Source: Multifurca ochricompacta
Taxonomy: Eukaryota; Basidiomycota; Agaricomycetes; Russulales; Russulaceae
Direction of reading: 5' to 3'
Length of the DNA stretch: 11,181 nt
Assembly (NCBI GenBank): GCA_022496185.1
Contig: WTXG01000593.1
Span: 1-11,181 of the forward strand
Under the pieces are notes generated by a model. It did no database searches. It was not told the origin of the DNA and was given only the letters and a program-made list of their open reading frames with translations. Positions 1 to 6,409 of this stretch are shown here, one piece after another (the first letter of the stretch is position 1; every line of letters starts with the position of its first letter). The translations under genes were made by a program, and so were the position numbers.

Positions 1-361
1 AGACATACAGCCACACCATAACCAGATTCCTAAATGCTGAGGTGCTATAGAGTGAATACTAGAAATGGTGCAAACATCGGGACAGTTTTTTGACCCACTG
101 TACATCTGGTGTGGGACATCCTGCATGACTTGTGTGACACCTTGTTATTCTTGGTTCAAATGGTATGTCACCAATAGACATACAGAGGAGATGTGTCACA
201 GCCAGGTGCTTTGCTGTGTTGAAGTTCAAGGTATCTTCAAGTCTTTAAGTTATCAAGTTGAAGCTGGCCCAGGATAAGTCAAAGGGCATGCATGCAATGT
301 GAAGTCAAGCAGGGATGTCCAAGTCCTGCCACAAGTTAAACCAGGTTCAAAGACCTTCTAA
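1..361. other. Unassigned sequence, no gene recognised
   Basis: Only a short open frame (65-277) is present; it has no recognisable domain and a low-complexity Cys/Trp-rich translation typical of a chance frame. The 10-mer agacatacag occurs at 1-10 and 177-186. Because a polypurine tract and LTR-like sequence follow at 971, this could be eroded internal sequence of a retroelement, but nothing here proves it. Confidence 0.5.
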
Positions 362-369
362 GGCATGAC
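354..369. repeat. Left half of palindromic target site plus 8 bp target duplication
   Basis: CCTTCTAA (354-361) is followed by GGCATGAC (362-369). The same GGCATGAC recurs at 767-774, followed by TTAGAAGG (775-782), the exact reverse complement of CCTTCTAA. Removing the inserted element gives an 8-8-8 palindrome with the duplicated octamer as its loop. Eight-base duplications are the hallmark of hAT insertion. Confidence 0.85.
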
Positions 370-766
370 TAGTGATGTTCCGGCCTGGCTTGGCCCAAAA
401 GCTGTGGCTTGGCTTGGCCTGAGGCGGCTCCAGCTTTCCTAAAGTCTGGGCCAAGCCAAAGCCACCACAGACGGCTTGGCCCAAGCTGTGGCTTTTGGTA
501 GAGAAAATTTTATGACATATAACTAGTAGTTATAGTTCAGCTAATCCAAATATGACTTAGTGTGTTACGTATTGCAAAGTTATATTGAAGAAAAAGTTTG
601 AAATGCCGCAATAAACATGATCACGTGACCCAAATCAACCACTTTGTGATCAGATTTCTACTGATTTTGACGATTGCTATTGCACTTGTATGTGCTGTTG
701 AAAGCCACAGCCTGAGCCGGCAGCTTTGGCTTTTAGCTTCTCTGAGCCGGGCCAGGCACATCACTA
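370..766. mobile_element. Non-autonomous hAT-like element (MITE), 397 bp, copy 1
   Basis: The left end reads TAGTGATGTTCCGGCCTGG. The right end, read on the opposite strand, begins TAGTGATGTGCCTGGCCCGG, giving imperfect terminal inverted repeats. An exact 8 bp duplication GGCATGAC flanks it. The left third is rich in GGCTTGGCC-type motifs and can fold back: 402-419 is largely complementary to 448-470. There is no transposase frame, so it would depend on a hAT enzyme supplied in trans. A related copy starts at 1433. Open frames crossing it (598-894, and 621-998 on the other strand) have no recognisable domains. The family assignment rests on duplication length and end structure, not on a database match. 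Confidence 0.8.
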
Positions 767-782
767 GGCATGACTTAGAAGG
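767..782. repeat. Right 8 bp target duplication plus palindrome arm
   Basis: GGCATGAC (767-774) repeats 362-369 exactly. TTAGAAGG (775-782) is the inverted partner of 354-361. Confidence 0.85.
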
Positions 783-970
783 CTCAAGTGGATCCAGTTC
801 AGTGAGTCCTAGTACACCTGTATTGCTACAGAAGAACAGACTTAAGGTCCTGTTCTGGTTTACTAGGGGCTTATATACATGTATGATGCTATGAGGGCTG
901 TTCTGGTAGTTACTAGAGCATTCACTAGGTATTCTAATGGTTGTACAGTAGAATACCCCAGAAAGATAAA
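783..970. other. Unassigned sequence upstream of a polypurine tract
   Basis: No coding region is recognised. Two imperfect repeats of a ctgttctgg...tactag motif lie near 850 and 899, and the palindrome ATACATGTAT is near 872. If the LTR call at 983 is right, this would be the 3' non-coding end of that retroelement. Confidence 0.35.
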
Positions 971-982
971 GAAGGGAGAGGG
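971..982 (+). other. Polypurine tract of an LTR retroelement
   Basis: GAAGGGAGAGGG is an all-purine run ending exactly where the LTR-like TGTCATGAAC begins. A polypurine tract at this place primes plus-strand DNA synthesis, so 983 would be the 5' edge of a 3' LTR on the + strand. Confidence 0.5.
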
Positions 983-1432
983 TGTCATGAACTGACACCC
1001 TAGGGACCTCCTGACCCCTAGAAATCTCTGGATGCTCCCAGAAACCCTGCAGAACCCTCAGAAATGAAGATAACCCTAGATTAAGACCAGAGAAGGGCTG
1101 GTCTGGACCAGGGCCAGACTCCTGCCAAATTGGAAACCTGTGGGAAGAGTACTAACAAAACCCCACAAGGCCTAAACAACTAATCACAAACTGTGGACTG
1201 TGGACTGCAGATTTGTAAGCCCACAAGTGGGGATATTCTCATTGGTGGATCAGAGGGGAGTTAGAGTGCAGTTAACCTCCCCTAAAGTAGTGCACAGACC
1301 AAGTTCCCAGTTGTAATTATGTATATAAACCCTTCAGGAATAGAATGGACAGCTCCAGACTGTCCACTTGTGATCTGATACCTTGTTACCTAGGAGATTA
1401 GCCCCACCTTGTGGAAGGCTTCTCATCCCTTG
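983..1432 (+). mobile_element. Putative LTR of a gypsy-like retrotransposon, 3' end missing
   Basis: It starts TGTCATGAACTGACACCC after a polypurine tract. A TATA box TATATAA sits at 1322-1328. At 1346-1366, 18 nt after the box, lies a perfect 7 bp hairpin (TGGACAG/CTGTCCA, 7 nt loop). U3 would therefore be about 360 bp. No CA terminus or target duplication is convincing before 1433, where a hAT-like element begins, so the LTR is probably cut there. An inverted repeat at 979-987/993-1001 spans the putative 5' edge, and another with one bulge lies around 1252-1289. A tandem tgtggac x2 is near 1193. No internal protein domains survive in this window, so the Ty3/gypsy assignment is only a guess from overall appearance. 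Confidence 0.45.
1322..1328 (+). promoter_or_regulatory. TATA box of the putative gypsy-like LTR
   Basis: TATATAA in context gtatataaaccc. The perfect hairpin 1346-1366 lies where transcription would be expected to start. Confidence 0.5.
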
Positions 1433-1611
1433 TAGTGATGTTCTGGCCTGGCTTGGCCCAAAAGCTGTGGCTTTGGCTCAGCCTGAGGCAGCTCTGGCTT
1501 TCCTAAAGTCTGGGCCAAGCCAAAGCCACCACAGATGGCTTGGCCCTGGCCTGGCTTGGCCCAAGCCATGGCTTTTGGCAGAGAAAGTACATATTTTATG
1601 ACATCAAACTA
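1433..1611. mobile_element. Second copy of the hAT-like MITE, interrupted at a TA
   Basis: It begins TAGTGATGTTCTGGCCTGGC and follows 370-525 closely, including the GGCTTGGCC-rich foldback region, with a roughly 20 bp local duplication around 1540-1560. Similarity runs through ttttatgacat..aacTA and stops exactly at the TA at 1610-1611, where copy 1 continues gtagttatag but this copy runs into a Tc1/mariner-type terminal repeat. Its right end is not found elsewhere in the window. Open frames over it (1383-1737) are non-coding in appearance. Confidence 0.7.
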
Positions 1612-1826
1612 CAGTGCCTCACAAAACTGAGTCAATGTTTTGCACTTTTGCACTGTTTGTTGAATATTGCATCAACCAAAACAAATATAAACAAAGTCTT
1701 GGTGTACCATAAACGGTACAAGATAAGGGCTATGTAATGCAACAATAATTATGTAATTATAATCAAAACCTGTGGAGCTATGCCCATTTCAAATTGGGGA
1801 CTCATTGACTCAGTTTTGTGAGGGGG
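1612..1826. mobile_element. Tc1/mariner-type MITE or palindromic Tc1 end
   Basis: CAGTGCCTCACAAAACTGAG (1612 onward) is flanked by TA at 1610-1611. The inverted partner CATTGACTCAGTTTTGTGAG starts at 1803, and TA follows at 1827-1828. Twenty-one bases of the two ends are exact inverted complements; the outermost bases differ (CAGTGC against a run of G). There is no coding capacity in the 215 bp. TA flanks and terminal repeats fit a Tc1/mariner derivative. The sequence after 1828 does not resume copy 1 of the host MITE, so this may instead be the left end of the larger Tc1 fragment. Confidence 0.6.
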
Positions 1827-1828
1827 TA

Positions 1829-1973
1829 TCAGAAATATCAGAATCTGATGCTCCACCAAATGTACAGCAACCAATCCTTAATATATGGTTACCATAGTTA
1901 TCTTAATATTGATGGGACCTGGAATAGAGCTATTTAATCATGGTTTACATTCCCAGAATATTATAATTTCCCA
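1829..1973. other. Leader of the Tc1 transposase remnant
   Basis: A short AT-rich stretch joins the terminal repeat to the first methionine of the transposase frame. No promoter element stands out. Confidence 0.4.
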
Positions 1974-2348
1974 ATGCACCCCACCTCCTCTGCTCAGAAA
2001 GAAAACATGCTCTCTCTGGCCTCTGAAGGTCATTCCACTCACACTATTGCCTCCAGACTCAGCCTCAGCCAGTCCACAGTCTCTAGGACACTCAGAATCC
2101 TCCTTCCCAACCATCAGTCACCTCATTTTGGTCATCTTTCCAAGCTCTCTGCTACCTCTGAACATGCTATCATGATACAAATCACCACAGGAAAGGTTGG
2201 CAATGCTGTCCAGGCCACAAAGCACATCAATTCCATCATCCCCAACCATGTCTCTTCACAAACTGTGCATTGGGTTCTTAAACAACATTCATTCAAGGCT
2301 GTAACAAAGAAGAAAAGGCCACTACTCTCTGCAGTACATTGCAAGATG
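1974..2348 (+). pseudogene. Tc1/mariner transposase, N-terminal part (split by copia)
   Basis: The 125-codon frame reads through an N-terminal helix-turn-helix (KENMLSLASEGHSTHTIASR, then LSLSQSTVSRTLR, about residues 9-42), a linker, and a second DNA-binding region ending FKAVTKKKRPLLSAVHCKM. This is the order expected before the DDE catalytic domain of Tc1-family enzymes, which cut and paste DNA at TA sites. The frame is broken after codon 125 by the retrotransposon at 2349 and continues at 8906. Several positions that are usually Arg in the family read His, Cys or Trp (for example TVHWVLK, HCKMHW), as expected from CpG decay of CGN codons. The catalytic core is missing from this strand. 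The start is the first ATG of the frame. From 2201 on it is exactly repeated, inverted, at 9035-9199. Confidence 0.75.
2344..2348. repeat. 5 bp target duplication of copia, left
   Basis: AGATG here and again at 8901-8905, immediately outside the two LTRs. Five bases is the usual size for Ty1/copia integration. Confidence 0.95.
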
Positions 2349-2530
2349 TGTTGACACAGGATGTGTCTGGAGATGCTTCAGGCATCTGAGGATCGCTTTA
2401 GCTGTAGATAAGATTAGATTAGGTTCCGGAGTTTCAGACTTTTTACGATATCTTTATTACATTTCTTTCTCACTTTACTCAGCTGATTAGTGATGTCCTT
2501 AGTAATGCACAGTAAGCACATGATATCTCT

Positions 2531-2543
2531 TTGGCCAATGGCC
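2531..2543 (+). promoter_or_regulatory. CCAAT-type motif in LTR U3
   Basis: TTGGCCAATGGCC contains CCAAT about 100 bp upstream of the TATA box, the usual spacing for CCAAT-binding factors. It is conserved in both LTRs. Binding is inferred. Confidence 0.4.
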
Positions 2544-2633
2544 TTTATCCCTCTTTGTTTATTGTCCGGCACTTGTGGACTTATTCCCAGTGCGCACAGA
2601 CCATTTCTCCTGGGCCCTATGGGTATATAAGGG

Positions 2634-2640
2634 TGTCTGT
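2634..2640 (+). promoter_or_regulatory. TATA box of the copia LTR promoter
   Basis: TATATAA in gggtatataaggg, identical in the 3' LTR at 8674-8680. A start 24-30 nt downstream would fall at about 2658-2664, inside the hairpin and at the left edge of the repeat that is duplicated at 2770. Confidence 0.75.
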
Positions 2641-2652
2641 TTCATCTCTTCC

Positions 2653-2680
2653 ACTTCAGAGTTCTTCTTATCTCTGAAGT
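2653..2680 (+). promoter_or_regulatory. Stem-loop at the predicted RNA 5' end
   Basis: ACTTCAGAG (2653-2661) and CTCTGAAGT (2672-2680) form a perfect 9 bp stem with a 10 nt pyrimidine-rich loop. It ends directly against the GTAAGT donor at 2681. The same stem is in the 3' LTR at 8693-8720. Confidence 0.55.
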
Positions 2681-2734
2681 GTAAGTTCCTTTTACTATAC
2701 TCTCTTTTTACCTTTGACTAACCATCTTCTGTAG
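2681..2734 (+). other. 54 nt spliceosomal intron in the LTR R/U5 region
   Basis: The donor is GTAAGT (2681-2686), the branch-type motif is gaCTAAC (2718-2722), and the acceptor is ctgTAG (2732-2734), 13 nt after the branch A. Length and motifs are typical of fungal introns. The 39 bp at 2770-2808 equals the flanks 2658-2680 and 2735-2750 joined without it, which is strong internal evidence of real splicing. Both LTRs keep the intron (3' copy 8721-8774), so unspliced RNA must serve as the replication template. Confidence 0.7.
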
Positions 2735-2769
2735 ACTACTTGTCTTTTAGGTCAGTAGTATAGTTGTAT

Positions 2770-2808
2770 AGAGTTCTTCTTATCTCTGAAGTACTACTTG
2801 TCTTTTAG
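2770..2808 (+). repeat. Intron-less duplicate of the LTR RNA 5' end
   Basis: These 39 bases match 2658-2680 (23 nt) joined directly to 2735-2750 (16 nt) with no mismatch; the 54 nt between them are absent. The left edge lies 24 nt after the first base of the TATA box, where transcription should start. The same arrangement is in the 3' LTR at 8810-8848. Confidence 0.9.
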
Positions 2809-2860
2809 CCTAACTGCTACTAACCACAGTCAGTATAACCAGCAGCATGATTGTTTGACA

Positions 2861-2878
2861 GGTTATGGGCCCTGCTGC
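2861..2878 (+). other. Primer binding site for half initiator-Met tRNA
   Basis: GGTTATGGGCCCTGCTGC directly abuts the LTR terminus. Its first 12 bases are the complement of GGGCCCAUAACC, the anticodon-arm core of eukaryotic initiator tRNA-Met, rather than of a tRNA 3' end. Drosophila copia is known to prime from such a half tRNA, cleaved in the anticodon region. The next bases would pair with the lower anticodon stem and beyond in the host tRNA. Confidence 0.8.
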
Positions 2879-3798
2879 TCATACTGATCTGTAATTCCCT
2901 TTCTGTTCATTACAGCCCAACTCGCTTCTTTGCACACAAGCTCACAAAAGCTTCCAAGTCTTTCCCACCAGCCTTTTTTGTGAGCTTTCATATTTACTGT
3001 CTGTGCACCTTAACACCCCACAGGATGACACAGTTTACTGTTCATCCTGAACTGTTTGGCTAGCCCTTCGGGGTTCTTGCAAAAGGTGATGAGGGACCCT
3101 AAGCGGGTGAAACACCTTGAGCTCCTTGAGTGCGCACTAGGTATTAGTAATTTCATAGTTGTAGCTGGGTTTTCATCCCATAGATAGTCTTAGTAGGCCA
3201 CTTGCCCAAAAGGCTTGAGGCTTTTTGTCCAGTCAATGCTTGGCTCGATCCGTAAGCCAGGTTTAGCGACCTGCAGGTAGAGTTTAGGGTCTAGAACAAG
3301 GCATGGGTAGTCACTCCCATGATGCTTGGGCTCGATACAAGTAGGCTGCACTACTATAGTATTTACATAGTAGCTAGAAGGTTTTGTCTCTGGGCAGAAG
3401 TATTCACTGCCATGTTGTGGGGGTTCACCCCACCAGAGGAAACCTAATAGTCTACTCAGTCATGGCCCCAATCATCTAGGGCTTAATCATGGACTCCACC
3501 ACCAGCATTAGAGGAAGGGCTATATACCCTTTGTCTCTAATGGAACTTGTGGTTGGCTCCTCCATGACATGACTCCCAGTCCTGTTTACACTAGACACTC
3601 TGGCTAGTCTACCAGAGCTTATGTCTAGTTGCAGGATTGCGCTAGACAAACTTTACTATACCTAGAAAGTCGCACAACAAAGGCAGGACCTTCTTAGGTT
3701 CTGAAGCATAGCGCCACAGTATGGGGTGGCACTCTTAAGCGAGACCTGGGCACTGGTTCTAACTGCTCCTTGGAACCAGGAACAAATATCATCTCAAA
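2879..3798 (+). other. Long 5' leader of the copia genomic RNA
   Basis: About 920 nt without a convincing gene; the frame 2851-3063 runs from the LTR across the primer site and has no domain. It contains short inverted repeats, including a CCC-TTCG-GGG tetraloop stem at 3062-3075 and a perfect 7 bp stem CTGGTTC/GAACCAG at 3753-3779 just before the gag ATG. CTAAC (3759-3763) followed by CCAG (3776-3779) could also be a 3' splice site 19 nt before that ATG. Packaging, dimerisation or translation roles are possible but unproven. Confidence 0.5.
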
Positions 3799-4920
3799 AT
3801 GCTGTCCTCAATCATCTTCCCTCCCTCCTCCAAGATGGAGCGCCTTGATGGCTCCAACTGGCAGGTTTGGTCTGCCAACTTCAACGCCCTTTTGAGGATG
3901 AACAGGCTTAGGAGGCACATCATCACTGCCTACCCTGACATGCCCCTGATCCCTGAAGATAAAGAGGAGAAGGAGAAAATGCAAAAGGAGGTGATTGATC
4001 CCATCCTTAGGGAATGGATGGGAGAAGAGGAAATGTTAATTGGGCTACTCTATCTTAATGTAACCCAGGAGGTCTACTCTCAAGTAACCTCCAATGCCGA
4101 CTATCCTTCTCTTTTTGAGAAGTATAGTAAGTTGGAGCACCTTTATGGTGCTGTAGGGAGCATGGCCACATATAACTTGTGGCTTGCCCTGGTGTCCTTC
4201 CGTTTGGATGAAGGACAGTCTTTCAGGACCCAATTACAAAAGGTCCTGGATGCCAGGAGTACCCTTAGGGAGAATGGGATGGAGGTCAATGACCTCCAAA
4301 TGAGCTTTATCTTATTAAAAGCTCTCCCTGACTCCTACAGCACCATAGCCGGCTCCATACTAGCCTCTGGCGATCCAGAGCGTCTTTCTCCTCAAGACCT
4401 TGTGCAGAGGTTCCTAAATGAGGAAAGTCGCCTGGCGGGTCCCTCGGGAAGTGGTAGTGCAGTCCTATCTAAGGCTGCACCTGTCAAATCAAAACCAAAA
4501 AATTCAAATTTATCACCACTTCCCGCTGCTGCCCCTGGTTCACAAGGGGTGGTCTGCTTCTATTGCCAAAAGCCTGGACACAAGTCCAATGCTTGCGCAA
4601 AGAAGAAGAAGGACCTGGAGAATGCCAAAAAGGGCAAGGCAGGGAACAAGAAGAGGGCTGAGGCCCAACATGTGAATACTATAGCCACCGTAGTTAATGG
4701 TAGTGGCAAAATAGAGGAGGTGCATGAAGCACCTCGCATTCGCCTTTATGTTCACACCTATAATCTGGACATCAACTCAGATTATTGGATGCTTGATAGT
4801 GGAGCAACGTCTCATTTCAGTCCAAACCTTGAAGACTTTGATACATATAAAGTTGACACAACCCATGAAGTATCACTGGGTGACAACTCCATAGTCAAGA
4901 CAAGTGGGTTGGCACTGTGA
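3799..4920 (+). pseudogene. gag: Gag and start of protease, copia polyprotein
   Basis: A 373-codon frame. The N-terminal part (about residues 13-210, from MERLDGSNWQVWSANF) is the Gag capsid-type domain of Ty1/copia, which assembles the particle. A basic stretch and a CCHC zinc knuckle, CFYCQKPGHKSNAC (residues 253-266), bind RNA. The aspartic protease follows in the same frame, with its active-site motif LDSGATSH (Asp at residue 333). The frame ends at TGA 4918-4920, where protease homology continues one base back in the next frame, so about one G appears missing in the GGG run at 4902-4904. There is no obvious slippery heptamer for programmed -1 shifting. The start could be ATG 3799 or the in-frame ATG 3835 (residue 13). 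Confidence 0.9.
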
Positions 4921-5612
4921 TCATCAGGACTGATCAAGGTTTCGACTTGGAATTGAGCAATGTGCTCCACATGCCTGGAGGACATAAAATACTCTCCACC
5001 AGTGCCCTAGTAGAAAAAGGGGCAACTGTGTTCTTAGATAATAAGAAGGCAACAATAAAATATGGCGACAATATCATAGTGGAAGCATGGAAGTTTGGCA
5101 AATTGTATTGGGTACTAGGCAAACACGTCCTAAATAGTATCCATACAACTGCATCTGCCTCACTTGAAATCTGGCATCAAAGAATGGGCCACATGTCTAA
5201 AGAAGCCCTAAAAGATATGCTCCTGAGGCAGTTAAAGGCCTCAGAATAATAATAGCCAAGTGGAAGACAAGCCTGTTATGGCTGTGAAATGGGCAAGTCC
5301 CATCGTCTTCCATTTCCCCCATCTTCAAAGCGCACATCAGCCCCCCTTGAGATCCTTCATAGTGATCTTGTAGGTCCCTTGCAGTGCAGTTCAATACAAG
5401 GGAATCTATACTTTGCCACCTTCTTGGATGACTTTAGCAAATACACTCTAATCATTCCAATGAAGTCTAAAGATCTGTTTACACCAGTTTTTAATAAACT
5501 GAAGACACTACTAGAAAATAAATTCAATCATAAAATCAAGTGTCTTCATACAGATCATGGTGGCGAGTATGTGAACAAGGCACTGAAGGCAATGCTTGAA
5601 GATTTGGCATAG
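4905..5612 (+). pseudogene. pol: Protease C-terminus and integrase N-terminal half
   Basis: One reading frame carries the end of the protease (IIRTDQGFDLELSNVLHMPG), the integrase zinc domain and most of the integrase core. The zinc ligands are intact: His codons 5175 and 5190 (HX4H) and Cys codons 5274 and 5283 (CX2C), 27 residues apart. The core has Asp 5364 in HSDLVGP and Asp 5553 in HTDHGGEY. The frame is interrupted by three consecutive stops, TAA TAA TAG, at 5247-5255, between the His and Cys pairs. It ends at TAG 5609-5611 after an apparent single-base loss in the G run near 5604, beyond which homology resumes in the next frame. Integrase would insert the element's cDNA into chromosomes. 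Confidence 0.88.
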
Positions 5613-6409
5613 AGCATAAACTTACGATGCTGTATAGTCCACAACAGAATGGAAGGGCCAAGAGGTTCAACAGAACCATTATGGAAAAAGGTACTAGCAT
5701 GCTGCATGATGCTGGCCTGTCTCTTGGCTTTTGGGAGTGTGCTGTTGAAACAGCATGTCATATATATAACAGAACTCCCATCCGTTCTAATAAGTGGAAA
5801 ACTCCACTTGAGCTTCTGGTTGGGAACAAACCAGATGTCTCGTATTTCAAGGTCTTTGGTTGCAAAGCCTATTATCATGTTCCAGAGGGCAAGCGGCGTA
5901 AACTAGATCCCAAAGCCAGGGAAGCCGTCTTTGTTGGGTATGAACCCACCTCTAAGGGCTACACACTTTGGGATAGTCGTACCTGGTCTCTCATCTCTTC
6001 ACGAGATGTTACATTTGATGAGAGATCCTTTCCATCCCACTCTGAAAAGGACAACAGAGCAGATAAACCTATAGAGCAGCCTAATGAAGGTGGCTCATTT
6101 ACTTTACCAGGTGGTCCAGTCCAACCACCACCAGCAACTGCTACGCAAGTTCCTGAGGCTCCTCAAGATGAGGAGGACCTAGAACAGGAACAGGAGGACA
6201 TAGTACCTCCTCAGTTACCACCACAGCCTACCACACCCACATGTAATGTAGACACCACACACCCTCAGACTATATATCAGACCCCTCCATCACAAGTTAT
6301 GGAACCATCCTCCCCTCCCAAGAGAACCCGTGCAATCAGAAGATCAGAAAGAATTGCAGGCAGACTTCCTCAACCTAATTTTCAGAGGACAAGTCCATGC
6401 TCTGAATGA
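5613..6409 (+). pseudogene. pol: Integrase C-terminal half and proline-rich linker
   Basis: Starts in SPQQNGRAKRFNRTIMEKG, the region that should hold the third catalytic acidic residue; codon 5660-5662 is AAG (Lys) where family members have Glu (A-E-R). The distance from Asp 5553, allowing the one-base loss, is exactly 35 intervening residues, matching the DD35E rule. The core continues through ACHIYNRTPIRSNKWKTPLE and VFGCKAYYHVP (the end of the integrase region), then a Pro/Gln/Glu-rich low-complexity linker (about 6040-6330). The frame stops at TGA 6407-6409 and continues unchanged behind it; CGA to TGA by CpG decay would explain the stop. Integrase from this copy should be inactive. Confidence 0.85.

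Larger units (their letters stand above)
2349..2860 (+). repeat. 5' LTR of the copia element
   Basis: It begins TGTTGACACAGG and ends TTGTTTGACA (TG...CA). It holds a CCAAT-type palindrome TTGGCCAATGGCC near 2531, a TATA box at 2634, a 9 bp hairpin near the predicted start, an intron-like segment 2681-2734 and an intron-less duplicate 2770-2808. It differs from the 3' LTR at 2362, 2436, 2508-2509, 2519-2520, 2591, 2644 and 2724. No AATAAA is visible. Confidence 0.95.

Noticed and set aside
598..998. Overlapping open frames on both strands (598-894 and 621-998)
   Set aside because: Both run through the hAT-like MITE edge into unassigned DNA and show no domain, so they are chance frames.
983..1257. 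TG...CA with GAGGG on both sides (978-982 and 1253-1257), suggesting a 270 bp solo LTR
   Set aside because: The TATA box and start-site hairpin lie beyond 1252, and GAGGG is part of the polypurine tract, so the match is probably chance.
2751..2829. Second LTR intron with TACTAAC (2818-2824) and CACAG acceptor
   Set aside because: The branch A is only about 6 nt from the acceptor and the donor GTCAGT is weak. No spliced copy supports it.
2851..3063. Short hydrophobic frame across the primer site
   Set aside because: It begins at a TTG inside the LTR terminus and overlaps the primer binding site, and no conserved motif is present.
3230..3440. Possible tRNA-like segments (ggctcgat, gggttcacccc)
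   Set aside because: No acceptor stem or cloverleaf can be completed around them.
4900..4920. Programmed -1 frameshift between Gag-PR and the next frame
   Set aside because: No X-XXY-YYZ heptamer is present; the break lies within the protease domain and the element has other breaks, so a mutation or base-call error is likelier.
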